A stretch of 64,000 nt of DNA from Sphingomonas phyllosphaerae FA2 (GCF_000427645.1 NZ_KE386571.1:310001-374000); one strand, 5' to 3'; shown: positions 34,093-42,797, counted from the first letter of the stretch. Numbers and translations: made by a program. The notes: a model not told the origin generated them from the letters alone.

Positions 34093-35922
34093 TCAGTTTG
34101 ACTGGATCGGCGTCTGCACCCCGACGCTGGCATTCACCGCCAGCGCGGTGTTTGGCGCGGGGTTCATCCGCACCGCGCTCGCCCCCGGCAGACCCGGGAA
34201 GCGCGGCCACATGCCCTGCGCCAGTGCGGCGCGGCTCGGGCTCTTCGCCTTGCCGCCCTGCGCCTCGTACATCCAGTAATTGCGCAGCACCGTCACCACG
34301 TACCCGCGCGTCTCCCAATAGGGGATGCTCTCGATATACAGCAAAGGATCGCCGCCGTCGCGCACCAGCGCGTTCCATTCGCCGACCGGCTTCGGCCCGG
34401 CATTATAGGCCGCGATCACCTTGGGCAGCAGCCCGCCGGTCAGCCCCATGTCGCGCAATTTCTCTATATGCCGCTGCCCGATGTCGATATTGGTCGACGG
34501 CCGCGCCAGCGCATTCTGATCGATCGTCAGCCCACGCTCGCGCATATAATCGGTCGCGGCGGCGGGCATGATTTGCATGAGCCCGAATGCCCCGGCCGGG
34601 CTGCGCACCTTGTTGCGGAAGCCCGATTCCTGCAGCGTGTGCGCGTAGACCAGCGCCTTGTCGATCCGCCAGCCGGTATCCGGCGTCCAGTTCGGCATCG
34701 GATAGCGCGTGTCGGCGGTCGCGACCGCACCCTGCGGCAGATTGTGCGCCAGCCAGACGGTCGTGGCGGGCAGATTCAGCGACTCGCTGAAGCGGACGAG
34801 GCTGGTGAACTCGCCTGGCGTGCCGATCCGCGCCTGTTGCCGCACCACGCGATCGGCATCGTCGCTCTCGCCGATCTCGGCCAGCGCGGCGGCGACGCGG
34901 ATGTTCGGGCGTCGCTCCAGCCGGGTCCAGTCGGCGGAGACGCGCTGCGGGCGCACCGCCGGCATTCCGAGCCCCAGCGCCTGCCGCGCGAGCAGCCCGT
35001 AGAAGGTCTCGCCATATTGCGCCGCGATCTTCAGCCGCGCCTCGACCTTGTCGGGCCGCCCGCACGCCATGTCGGCGCGCGCCGCCCAGAACAACGCGGT
35101 CGCGCGCAGGTCGATATCGGGGCTGCGCGCCGCGACATTCTCGAATTCGGTCTGCGTCGTCGTGCAATCCTGCTGCCGCCATGCCGCCAGCGCCTGCGTC
35201 CAGCGGCCGTGGATCGCCCAGTCACCGCTGCCCAGCGCCGCCTTTGCGCCCATCGTGCGCGCCTGCGGATCGAGCCCTTGCAGGAAATAGATCCACGCGA
35301 TCCGCGCCTGCCATTCGGTCTGCGCCTCGGGGGACAGGCCGGCGGTGCTCTCCAGCAACGCCTGCGCCTCCGCGCCGAGATCGGCCTTGACCAGCGGCTG
35401 CATCTTCACCGCCAGATCGGCGGCGATCTGGTCGCTGGCGGTCGCCTTGGCGCGGACACGGATCGGCGCGCCGTCGTTCCAGATCAGTCGTTGCTGCTCG
35501 GGGAGGATCGGCAGATCGCTCAGCCCGCGCGCCTTCGCCACGCGCAGCAGCGCATCGCCCTGCGGCAGTTCGGGCGCTTCCGCGAGCAGTCGCGCCACCG
35601 CCGCGCCGTCCGCCTTGGGCGAGCCCTTGGCGGTGTACAGCTCGGCGCGGGCGTAGGCGTGGAGCGGCCCGGTCGCCATCGCATCGAGCGCCAGTTGCGC
35701 GTCGCTCCACCGCCCCTCATGGATTGCCGCGAACACCGCGCGATAGGCGCTGCGCTGCTCGGGGGTCAGCTGCGCCGGGATGCCGGCGTCCTCGCTCGCC
35801 GAGGGTGGCGGGGCAGGGGGGGCGACCACCGGCAGTCCGCCGCCGACCGGCGCGGCCTGTGCCGGCGCGACCAGCGCCATTGCGGTGGCGATCATCAGCC
35901 CGGAGGCATACGCAACTTTCAA
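34093..35922 (-). CDS. Soluble lytic murein transglycosylase (SLT family)
   Basis: The 609-residue product should cleave peptidoglycan glycan strands in the periplasm. It has a signal peptide (KVAYASGLMIATAMALVAP), a long alpha-superhelical region of TPR-like repeats, and a C-terminal lysozyme-like domain. Catalytic Glu432 is in LQESGFRNKVRSPAG, followed by FGLMQIMPAAA, NIDIGQRHIEKL and IAAYNAGPKPV. The start is most likely the TTG at 35922: it follows GGGGAGG by seven bases, overlaps the stop of the previous gene as TTGA, and gives the signal peptide its Lys. The ATG at 35895 would lose that charge. Confidence 0.93.
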   Translation of the reverse strand: MKVAYASGLMIATAMALVAPAQAAPVGGGLPVVAPPAPPPSASEDAGIPAQLTPEQRSAYRAVFAAIHEGRWSDAQLALDAMATGPLHAYARAELYTAKGSPKADGAAVARLLAEAPELPQGDALLRVAKARGLSDLPILPEQQRLIWNDGAPIRVRAKATASDQIAADLAVKMQPLVKADLGAEAQALLESTAGLSPEAQTEWQARIAWIYFLQGLDPQARTMGAKAALGSGDWAIHGRWTQALAAWRQQDCTTTQTEFENVAARSPDIDLRATALFWAARADMACGRPDKVEARLKIAAQYGETFYGLLARQALGLGMPAVRPQRVSADWTRLERRPNIRVAAALAEIGESDDADRVVRQQARIGTPGEFTSLVRFSESLNLPATTVWLAHNLPQGAVATADTRYPMPNWTPDTGWRIDKALVYAHTLQESGFRNKVRSPAGAFGLMQIMPAAATDYMRERGLTIDQNALARPSTNIDIGQRHIEKLRDMGLTGGLLPKVIAAYNAGPKPVGEWNALVRDGGDPLLYIESIPYWETRGYVVTVLRNYWMYEAQGGKAKSPSRAALAQGMWPRFPGLPGASAVRMNPAPNTALAVNASVGVQTPIQSN

Positions 35923-36656
35923 GACTCGACCTCCCCGGTCAGCAACAACAGGTCTTTCCACGCTTCCGCCTTGGCGGTGGGCCGATCGAGCAGGAAGCGC
36001 GGATGATGGCTCGCCACGACCTGCGTGACCGTGCCATTCTTATGGTTAAGTGCATGGAAACGCCCGCGCGCATCCGCGACGTTCATCGTCAGGATCGCAC
36101 GGCTGGCCGCATCGCCCATCACCAGCAGCCGTTTCGGCGCGGCCAGCGCGACATGATGCCGCGCGATCTCGCCCAGCCGCGCCTCGATATCGCGCGGCAC
36201 GCGGCCGGTGGTCGGCCGCCGCACGCAGACCGAGGCGAGCGCGGTATCGGCGCGCGACCGCCCGATCGCGGCGAGCATCCGCTCGAACAGCCGCCCGACC
36301 TCACCCTCCATCAACAGCTCGCGGTCGTCACGCTCGGGACAGTCGACGAACACCATCAGCTCGGCATCCGCCGGCCCGCTCGCCGCGATCGCGCCGCCGC
36401 CCCAGCGCGCCTCGGGCGCGGCGTCGCCGACCCGCCACGCCGCGAACGCCGCCGCGTCCTCTGGCAGCGCGTCCCCGGCCGGCGCGACCTCCGCCGCCGC
36501 CGGACGAGCCGCCTGCCGTGCCGCGAGCTGCCGCGCCGCGCTGTCGAGCCATGCGAACCCGTCGTCACCGACCACCACGTCGACCCCGGCATCGTGCCAC
36601 CAGTCGAGCGCGCTGGCCGCGGCTTTCGCCCAGTCGAGATTCTGATCGGCCCCCAT
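35919..36656 (-). CDS. Divergent uracil-DNA glycosylase superfamily protein
   Basis: The 245-residue product has the overall shape of family 4/5-like uracil-DNA glycosylases: VDCPERDD at 104-111 where GEAPG-type motifs sit, GEVGRLFERMLAAIG at 118-132, VCVRRPTTGRVP around 143-154, and SHHPRFLL at 216-223 in place of the HPS-type loop. The N-terminal cysteines that bind the iron-sulphur cluster of family 4 enzymes are not present, and the catalytic motif is altered. It may be a distinct subfamily or an inactive form. It overlaps the transglycosylase start by four bases and is divergent from the ETF-QO gene. Confidence 0.75.
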   Translation of the reverse strand: MGADQNLDWAKAAASALDWWHDAGVDVVVGDDGFAWLDSAARQLAARQAARPAAAEVAPAGDALPEDAAAFAAWRVGDAAPEARWGGGAIAASGPADAELMVFVDCPERDDRELLMEGEVGRLFERMLAAIGRSRADTALASVCVRRPTTGRVPRDIEARLGEIARHHVALAAPKRLLVMGDAASRAILTMNVADARGRFHALNHKNGTVTQVVASHHPRFLLDRPTAKAEAWKDLLLLTGEVES

Positions 36657-36673
36657 GCCGCCATAGGATGGAG

Positions 36674-36693
36674 AGTTGACGCGAAGGTCAACT
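36674..36693. promoter_or_regulatory. Palindrome between the UDG-like and ETF-QO genes
   Basis: AGTTGAC and GTCAACT form a perfect 7-base inverted repeat around a 6-base spacer. It lies 17 bp upstream of the UDG-like start and about 80 bp upstream of the ETF-QO start. It looks like a dimeric regulator site; the regulator is unknown. Confidence 0.5.
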
Positions 36694-36774
36694 TACTGGC
36701 ACCGCCGATGCCGATAGAACGTTGGCACGATACGACGAGCGCCCGGTGCGGGTGCGCGCGCAGGAGATGACGAA

Positions 36775-38433
36775 GTGAGCGACCGCGAATCCATGCCCTA
36801 TGACGTGGTAATCGTCGGTGCCGGTCCCGCGGGGCTGTCGGCGGCGATCCGCCTCAAGCAACTGGCCGCCGAACGCGAGGCGGAGATTTCGGTCTGCGTG
36901 CTCGAAAAGGGCTCCGAGGTCGGCGCGCACATCCTGTCGGGCGCGGTGATCGACCCGCAGACGCTCGACGAATTGCTCCCGACGTGGCGCGACGACGGCT
37001 GCCCGCTCGCCGAGGTCCCCGTGACCCAGAACCACCACTGGGTGCTCACCAAGGCGGGCAAGTTCAACCTGCCGCACCTGTGGACCCCGCCGTTCCTCCA
37101 CAACAAGGGCACCTATACCGGCTCGCTCGCGAACCTGTGCCGCTGGCTGGCGGGCAAGGCCGAGGAACTGGGCGTCGAGATCTTCCCCGGCTTCGCCGCC
37201 GCCGAGATCCTGTTCAACGACGACGGCAGTGTGAAGGGCGTCGCGACCGGCGACATGGGCGTGGCGCGCGACGGCACGCACAAGCCCGATTACCAGCCCG
37301 GGCTCGAACTCCACGCCAAATACACCTTCTTTTCCGAGGGGTGCCGCGGGCATCTCTCCAAGGAGCTGATGCGGATCTTCGACCTGCGCCGCGATTGCGA
37401 TCCGCAAGTCTATGGCCTCGGCGTCAAGGAATTGTGGGACATCGACCCCGCGCTCCACGAACCCGGCAAGGTCGTCCATACGCAGGGCTGGCCGCTCAGC
37501 GAGCATGGCGGCAACGGCGGCGGCTGGATCTATCACCAGGCCGGCGGGCAGGTGTCGATCGGCTTCGTGACGTGGCTCAACTATTCCAACCCTTATGTCT
37601 CACCTTTCCAGGAGATGCAGAAGTGGAAGACCCACCCACAGGTCGCCGCGCTGCTGAAGGGCGGCAAGCGCGTCAGCTACGGCGCGCGCGCGATCAGCGA
37701 CGGCGGGTTGCAGTCGATCCCGAAGCTGGTCTTCCCGGGCGGTGCGCTGATCGGTGACAGCGCCGGGTTCCTCAACGTGCCGCGGATCAAGGGCACGCAC
37801 ACCGCGATGAAGAGCGGGATGCTCGCCGCCGAGGCGGCGGTCGACGCGATCCTGTCGCAGCGTGGCGGCGACGAACTGGTCGCATACCCGGAAGCGTTCG
37901 AGCGCAGCTGGGTGAAGAAGGAGCTGTCGATCGTCCGCAACGTCGTGCCGCTGGTTAAGAAGTTCGGCGACTTCCTCGGTTCCGGGCTGGCGGGCGTGAC
38001 GATGTGGGCGGAATATCTCGGGCTGAAGATGCCGTTCACGCTGCACCACCACCCCGATCACGAGACGCTGTGGCGCAAGGATCTGGTCAAGAAGATCGAC
38101 TACCCCAAGGCCGACGGCGTACTGACCTTCGATCGCCTGTCGTCGGTGTTCCTGTCGAACACCAATCACGAGGAAGACCAGCCGGTCCACCTGACGCTCA
38201 AGGACCCGGACGTTCCGGTCGCGTACAATCTCCCGCTCTACGACGAGCCGGCGCAGCGTTACTGCCCGGCGGGCGTGTACGAGGTCGTCGGCGAGGAAAC
38301 CGGCGACCCGAAGTTCGTCATCAACGCGCAGAATTGCGTCCACTGCAAGACCTGCGACATCAAGGACCCGACGCAGAACATCAATTGGGTCGTGCCCGAA
38401 GGCGGCGGCGGCCCGAACTACCCGAACATGTAA
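36775..38433 (+). CDS. Electron transfer flavoprotein-ubiquinone oxidoreductase
   Basis: The 552-residue product passes electrons from reduced ETF to ubiquinone, linking fatty-acid and amino-acid oxidation to respiration at the inner membrane. It has the FAD-binding VVIVGAGPAG at 11-20, the GDSAGFLNVPRIKGTHTAMKSG segment, and a C-terminal ferredoxin-like domain. Four cysteines (497, 521, 524, 527) in RYCPAGVYE and NCVHCKTCDIKDP bind one 4Fe-4S cluster. Translation starts at GTG 36775 after AGGAG. The length is typical and there is no partner ETF gene in the window. Confidence 0.96.
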   Translation: MSDRESMPYDVVIVGAGPAGLSAAIRLKQLAAEREAEISVCVLEKGSEVGAHILSGAVIDPQTLDELLPTWRDDGCPLAEVPVTQNHHWVLTKAGKFNLPHLWTPPFLHNKGTYTGSLANLCRWLAGKAEELGVEIFPGFAAAEILFNDDGSVKGVATGDMGVARDGTHKPDYQPGLELHAKYTFFSEGCRGHLSKELMRIFDLRRDCDPQVYGLGVKELWDIDPALHEPGKVVHTQGWPLSEHGGNGGGWIYHQAGGQVSIGFVTWLNYSNPYVSPFQEMQKWKTHPQVAALLKGGKRVSYGARAISDGGLQSIPKLVFPGGALIGDSAGFLNVPRIKGTHTAMKSGMLAAEAAVDAILSQRGGDELVAYPEAFERSWVKKELSIVRNVVPLVKKFGDFLGSGLAGVTMWAEYLGLKMPFTLHHHPDHETLWRKDLVKKIDYPKADGVLTFDRLSSVFLSNTNHEEDQPVHLTLKDPDVPVAYNLPLYDEPAQRYCPAGVYEVVGEETGDPKFVINAQNCVHCKTCDIKDPTQNINWVVPEGGGGPNYPNM

Positions 38434-38796
38434 GGAAGCCGCCGGTATCGTCGCCCCGGACTTGATCCGGGGCCCCGCTTCTTTCTCAGCGTCAAGCTGG
38501 GGAGCGGCGTGCCGGATCGGCTGCGGCATCAGCGATCACCGTTCTCGTTTCTCCGTCTCGCAATCGCCGTTTCGGGAAAGAGCAATCGGGAACAGGTTTT
38601 GGGAAAAGCTTGAGCCGCGGGCGTCCGTCTACGCGATCGGCGCGGCGGGCTTGCCATCGCAGGTTCCTTTTTGGGAAAGGAACCTATGCGCAGGTCCCGT
38701 TGATCGAGGTCAGTTTCGAGGACGTGTAGAAGGCATGGCCTGTTAAAGATATGACCTCTGCGATTGTTGCTGCTCACCAAACCTGAAGAGGCGTCC
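38434..38796. other. Non-coding gap with half a family A repeat and a perfect hairpin
   Basis: Only the left arm of a family A repeat is present (38450-38488). A perfect 10-bp hairpin AGGTTCCTTT/AAAGGAACCT with a 5-base loop lies at 38661-38685. The GC content falls across the gap toward the GST gene. A short frame ending in a TAG at about 38730 could be the tail of a lost gene, but it cannot be supported. The half repeat suggests a junction here. Confidence 0.6.
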
Positions 38797-39447
38797 ATGA
38801 CGGAGCCAGTCCAGCTTTACGGGTATCGCTACAGCGCGTACACTCGCGTTGCGCGCTTGGCGTTGCTTTCAAAAGGCGTGACCCATCACGTTCAAGAAGT
38901 CGACCCATTTGGCGAAGCTTCAGAAACATACCTGACAGTTCATCCATTCGGTCGAGTACCTGCCCTCTCCCACGGAAGCTTCAAAATATTCGAAACGAAC
39001 GCAATCACTAGATATGTTGATCGCATGTTTGATGGGCCATCGCTACAACCCCACGATGCAGCGTCAGTAGCTAGGATGGATCAAGTGATCGCAGTTGTTG
39101 ACGCCTATGCTTACTGGCCAATGGTGCGGCAGGTTGCTTCTCATTCGTTCTTTCGCCCGTTTTTCGGTGACCCATCCAGCAGTGCCGAGGTCGAGACGGG
39201 ATTGGTGGCATCGGCAAAGGCATTGTCTTTTCTTGATGGCGTCGCGAAGGAGGGTTTTGTGCTGACTGGGTACGATATCACCCTCGCAGATTGTCACGTC
39301 GCTCCAATGATCGACTATTTCGTCCGCGCCGAAGAAGGGGCAAAAGCGCTTTCAGCGCTACCCAACCTCCAAAACTGGTGGGATAGAGTTTCAGCTTTGA
39401 CAATCATGCACGCCACCGATCCATTCGCAGACGTGCAAGCACCCTAG
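38797..39447 (+). CDS. Glutathione S-transferase family protein, low-GC
   Basis: The 216-residue product has a thioredoxin-like N-terminal domain (LYGYRYSAYTRVARLALLSKGV, HPFGRVPALSHGSFKIFETNAI with the conserved cis-Pro and the glutathione-binding ET pair) and an all-helical C-terminal domain (GYDITLADCHVAPMIDYF). The start ATG 38797 follows AAGAGG. Its base composition is close to 50 percent GC, with many A/T-ending codons, in sharp contrast to its neighbours. That and its position next to a half repeat and a toxin-antitoxin pair suggest recent horizontal acquisition. The substrate is unknown. Confidence 0.9.
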   Translation: MTEPVQLYGYRYSAYTRVARLALLSKGVTHHVQEVDPFGEASETYLTVHPFGRVPALSHGSFKIFETNAITRYVDRMFDGPSLQPHDAASVARMDQVIAVVDAYAYWPMVRQVASHSFFRPFFGDPSSSAEVETGLVASAKALSFLDGVAKEGFVLTGYDITLADCHVAPMIDYFVRAEEGAKALSALPNLQNWWDRVSALTIMHATDPFADVQAP

Positions 39448-39489
39448 GGAACGCTGGACTCGCGCAGACATTCGACGGTTGCATATCAC

Positions 39490-39528
39490 GAGCCATTCCC
39501 GAAACTCGATCCGAAATGGGAAAGGCTC
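39490..39528 (+). terminator. Possible terminator hairpin after the GST gene
   Basis: GAGCCATTCCC and GGGAAAGGCTC pair with one mismatch around a 17-base loop about 40 bp after the GST stop. There is no T-run, so it is only a candidate. Confidence 0.35.
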
Positions 39529-39580
39529 TCCGCACCGCGTCATGACTCTCGCAACTCGCTCGGCCGTGCAAGTGATCGCT

Positions 39581-39609
39581 TTGTCGACTGTGTCGTTATG
39601 AATTATTAT
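39581..39609 (+). promoter_or_regulatory. Sigma-70-type promoter of parDE
   Basis: TTGTCG at 39581-39586 and TATTAT at 39604-39609 are separated by exactly 17 bases. Transcription would begin near 39616, downstream of the ATG at 39598. This supports the later starts at 39637 or 39655 for the antitoxin. Confidence 0.6.
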
Positions 39610-39636
39610 GAACGCCTATATAAAGCGAGTTCGACG

Positions 39637-39906
39637 ATGGGTGGATATGCCAGAATGACCGTGGTGGTCCCCGAGTCGATGGCGGAGACGATCCATGCCG
39701 CCATTGCGGCGGGCGAGTATGCGTCGGCGAGCGAAGTGGTACGCGATGCGATGCGCCTGTGGAACGAGCGCCGGGCGTTTCGTGGAGAAGAATTGCGGCT
39801 GCTGCGCGATGCTTGGGACAAGGGCAAGGCCAGCGGCATTGCCGGTCCGCTCGACATGAAGGCGGTGATTGCGGAAGCCCGAAGCGAGGCTGACGCCGCA
39901 CGCTGA
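39637..39906 (+). CDS. parD: ParD-family antitoxin
   Basis: The product (89 residues from ATG 39637) has a ribbon-helix-helix DNA-binding N-terminus, MTVVVPESMAETIHAAIAAGEYASASEVVRDAMRLW in outline, which is the ParD/CopG-type pattern. The basic and acidic C-terminal helix (RLLRDAWDKGKAS) should wrap the toxin. An ATG at 39655 is also possible. The earlier ATG at 39598 lies upstream of the predicted transcription start. The antitoxin probably represses its own promoter. The stop is one base from the toxin ATG, as expected for a toxin-antitoxin operon. Confidence 0.88.
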   Translation: MGGYARMTVVVPESMAETIHAAIAAGEYASASEVVRDAMRLWNERRAFRGEELRLLRDAWDKGKASGIAGPLDMKAVIAEARSEADAAR

Positions 39907-39907
39907 G

Positions 39908-40201
39908 ATGACCGCGATCGTCATTTCGCGCCGCGCCCGCGAGGATTTCAAGCCGATCTGGACTTATATCGCGCTGGATGATCAGCGTGCCGCCGATACG
40001 CTGTTGCTGGCACTGGACAGCAAGATCGCGCGGTTACGGGATTTCCCCGCCATCGGTACGCTGCGCGACGACATCCGGCCCGGTGCGCGATCACTCGTTC
40101 ATGGCCGCTATCTGATCCTTTACGAGCATGACGCCAGCGCCGATCAGGTCGAGATCGTCGCGATCGTTGAAGGGATGCGTGACCTCGACCGCCTGTTGTA
40201 A
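39908..40201 (+). CDS. parE: ParE/RelE-family toxin
   Basis: The 97-residue product fits the ParE/RelE toxin fold. It opens AIVISRRAREDFKPIWTYIALDD and has LDSKIARLRDFPAIG, IRPGARSLVHGRYLILYEH and VEIVAIVEGMRDLDRLL. The RYLILYEH and C-terminal pattern are typical of ParE proteins, which poison DNA gyrase, rather than of RelE ribosome-dependent nucleases, but the target is inferred. It is coupled to parD with one base between stop and start. No other copy of either gene is seen in the window. Confidence 0.88.
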   Translation: MTAIVISRRAREDFKPIWTYIALDDQRAADTLLLALDSKIARLRDFPAIGTLRDDIRPGARSLVHGRYLILYEHDASADQVEIVAIVEGMRDLDRLL

Positions 40202-40269
40202 ATCGGGCTCGTCAGACCTTACCGCATTCCCCCCTGAACGCACCCGCCCCCTCGCGTGTTAAGCCACGC

Positions 40270-41964
40270 ATGACCCGCCGCCCGCCGCCACTGGACCTCG
40301 CAGTCCGCCCCCTCTACCCCGACCGGCCCTCGACCATTCGCATCCGAAAGGCCGCCGCCACGTTTACCCGCCGCCTCGCGCTCCCGCTCGCCGCGACGCT
40401 CGCCGGCGCCGCGCTGCCCGCCGCGGCGGCGACGGTCGACCCGGCGGCTTATGCCCGCGCGCGGATCGCCGAAGCGGACGGCGCCGTCTCCAGCGCCGCG
40501 CAGGATTATGCCCGCGTGCTCGCCGACGATCCGCAGGACATCGCGATCGCGCTACGCACCTTCCGCGCCGCGGTGCGGGCCGGCGACATGCCGCTCGCCG
40601 ATCGCGCCGCCGCCGCGCTCGCCGCGCAGAACGCCGCGCCCTCCGACACCGCGCTGCTGACACTCGCCCGCGCCGCGCGTGACGGCGACCGCGCGGGCGC
40701 GGAAGCGGCGCTCAAGCGCTTCGATGGCGATCGGCTGCGCATCCTCGCACCGCCGCTCCGCGCATGGCTCGCGCTGGAGGCGGGCAACGATCCGTTCGCT
40801 GCGCTCGCGCAGGCCCGCGACGAGCCGGTCGCACGGCGCTTCGCCGCCGAGACGCGCGCGCTGCTCCTGGTCGCGACCGGCCGCACCGACGAAGGCGTGG
40901 CGGCGGTGCGCGCGCTGGGCGGCGCGGCCGATCTCGCCGCCTTCGACGAGCGCGTCGCGGCGGCGCGGCTGCTGATCGGGCAGGGCAAGGACAAGGCGGC
41001 CCGCGCGTTGCTCGACGACGATGCCGGCGCGACCGCGCTGCGCGTCGAGCCGAACCGTGGCGCGCGGCCGACGCTCGCCTTCGGCGCTGCGCACCTGTTC
41101 ACGCGCATCGCCGCCGATCTGGCGAGCGGCGAGGATCCTGGCGTGCTCACCTACACGCTGCTGCGCGCCGCGCTGCGCGCCGATCCTGCCAATGATCGCG
41201 CGCGGCTGCTGCTCGCCGGGGTGCTGGCGGGCGACGATGCGCTCGATGCCGGGCTGGCGCTGCTCGGCGAAGTGCCCGCCGACAGCCCCTATGCATCGCT
41301 TGCCGACACGGGGCGCGTCCAGATGCTTGCGGACGGCGGGCGCGAGGACGAGGCGCTGGCGCTGCTCGACACGCTGACCGTGTCGAAGAAGACGCCGATC
41401 GGCGACGTCCAGCGGCTCGCCGATCTGCAGATGCGGCTCGATCGGCCCGCGCAGGCCGTGCCGCTCTACGCGCGGCTGGTGAAGCAGGCCGGCGCGGCGG
41501 CCGACTGGACCGACTGGTTGCAATATGGCGCGGCGCTCGACGGGGCGGGGCGGTGGCCCGCGGCGCGCGATGCACTGGAGAAGGCGGTCGCGAAAGGCCC
41601 CGAGCAGCCGCTCGCGCTCAACTATCTGGGCTATGCGCTGACCCAGCATCGCGAGCGCGTCGACGAGGCGCAGGCAATGCTGGAAAAGGCCGCGCGGCTG
41701 AAGCCCGACGATGCCGCGATCGCCGACTCGCTCGGCTGGGCCTTGTACCTGCGTGGTCAACCGGCGCGCGCGCTGCCGTTGGTAGAGCGGGCCGCGCAGA
41801 GCGACCCGCTCAGCGCCGAGATCGGCGAGCATCTCGGCGATCTCTACTGGCAGGCCGGGCGCCGCTACGAGGCGCGCTACGCCTGGACCGCCGCGCAGGC
41901 GACCGCGACCCCGGTCGAAACCGCGCGGCTCGCCGCCAAGATCAAACAGGGACTGCCGCAGTGA
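40270..41964 (+). CDS. Exported tetratricopeptide-repeat protein
   Basis: The 564-residue product has a long basic N-terminus, a signal-like hydrophobic stretch at about residues 36-54 ending AAAATVDPAAY, and an Ala-rich alpha-helical body. The last 150 residues carry clear TPR units (LNYLGYALTQHRERVDEAQAMLEKAARLKPDD, then DSLGWALYLRGQPARALPLVERAAQSDP). It probably acts as a scaffold at the periplasmic face or outer membrane. No ribosome-binding site precedes ATG 40270, so the true start may be further in. Its TGA overlaps the ATG of ispE by one base (TGATG), indicating coupling. Confidence 0.85.
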   Translation: MTRRPPPLDLAVRPLYPDRPSTIRIRKAAATFTRRLALPLAATLAGAALPAAAATVDPAAYARARIAEADGAVSSAAQDYARVLADDPQDIAIALRTFRAAVRAGDMPLADRAAAALAAQNAAPSDTALLTLARAARDGDRAGAEAALKRFDGDRLRILAPPLRAWLALEAGNDPFAALAQARDEPVARRFAAETRALLLVATGRTDEGVAAVRALGGAADLAAFDERVAAARLLIGQGKDKAARALLDDDAGATALRVEPNRGARPTLAFGAAHLFTRIAADLASGEDPGVLTYTLLRAALRADPANDRARLLLAGVLAGDDALDAGLALLGEVPADSPYASLADTGRVQMLADGGREDEALALLDTLTVSKKTPIGDVQRLADLQMRLDRPAQAVPLYARLVKQAGAAADWTDWLQYGAALDGAGRWPAARDALEKAVAKGPEQPLALNYLGYALTQHRERVDEAQAMLEKAARLKPDDAAIADSLGWALYLRGQPARALPLVERAAQSDPLSAEIGEHLGDLYWQAGRRYEARYAWTAAQATATPVETARLAAKIKQGLPQ

Positions 41965-42797
41965 TGATCGCCGAAACTGCCCCCGCCAAGCTCAACCTCG
42001 CGCTGCACGTCCGCGCGCGGCGGGCGGACGGCTATCACGAGCTGGAGACGTTGTTCGTCTTCGCGCGCGACGGTGACCGGGTGACGGTCGCCCCCGCGAC
42101 CACGCGGAGCTTCGCCGTCACTGGCCCCTTCGCCGAAGCGGTCGGTCCGGCCGCCGACAATCTGGTGACACGCGCCGAGGCGGCGTTCCGGCAGGCGTTC
42201 GTTCCCGACGCGATCCATGCGGTGACGCTCGACAAGCATCTGCCGGTCGCTTCCGGGATCGGCGGTGGCTCGGCCGACGCCGCCGCGACGCTGCGCGCGC
42301 TCGCCCGGCTGCACGGGCTGCCCGTCGATACGCCACGGCTGCTGACGATCGCCGCCGACCTGGGCGCGGACGTCCCCGCCTGCCTGCTCGGCCGCCCGAC
42401 CTTCGGACGCGGACGCGGCGATGCGCTCGCGCCGATCGCGGGGCTCGGCGACATGCCGGCGCTGCTGGTCAACCCCGGGGTGGCGGTGTCGACCGCGCAG
42501 GTGTTCGCGCATTGGGATGGCGTCGATCGGGGCGCGCTCGATCTGACCGGAACGACACTGGAGCGCGCCCGGGCGGGCAGAAACGATCTCCAACCGCCCG
42601 CCGAGGCGATCGCACCCGTGATCGGGGCTGTTATTTCCGGTCTCGCCGCGTCACCAGGGGCGGTTTTGACGCGCATGTCCGGCTCCGGCGCGACCTGTTT
42701 CGCGCTGTTCGACGACGCGGCGACGCGCGACTCAGCCGCTGCGGCGATCGCAAACGCGGCACCCGCTTGGTGGCTATGCCCGACCACGATCAGCTGA
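41964..42797 (+). CDS. ispE: 4-diphosphocytidyl-2-C-methyl-D-erythritol kinase
   Basis: The 277-residue product is the GHMP kinase of the non-mevalonate isoprenoid route. It opens AETAPAKLNLALHVRARRADGYHELET, which includes the substrate-contacting Lys and the YHELET motif. The ATP loop is PVASGIGGGSADAAATLRAL and motif 3 is RMSGSGATCFALF. It follows the TPR gene with a one-base overlap and ends 21 bp before the LexA box of recA. The length is normal. Confidence 0.95.
   Translation: MIAETAPAKLNLALHVRARRADGYHELETLFVFARDGDRVTVAPATTRSFAVTGPFAEAVGPAADNLVTRAEAAFRQAFVPDAIHAVTLDKHLPVASGIGGGSADAAATLRALARLHGLPVDTPRLLTIAADLGADVPACLLGRPTFGRGRGDALAPIAGLGDMPALLVNPGVAVSTAQVFAHWDGVDRGALDLTGTTLERARAGRNDLQPPAEAIAPVIGAVISGLAASPGAVLTRMSGSGATCFALFDDAATRDSAAAAIANAAPAWWLCPTTIS

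Noticed and set aside
38620..38729. A short plus-strand frame ending GKGTYAQVPLIEVSFEDV that looked like a gene tail
   Set aside because: No start, no recognisable family, and it crosses a perfect hairpin; too short to support as a pseudogene.
38529..38798. An 89-codon minus-strand frame in the gap before the GST gene
   Set aside because: It begins on the GST start codon, runs through the hairpin and repeat-like DNA, and has no family resemblance.
40270..40356. Considered the first 29 residues of the TPR protein as non-coding
   Set aside because: There is no ribosome-binding site before ATG 40270, but no better ATG, GTG or TTG was clear before the signal-like segment, so the longer start was kept with a caution.
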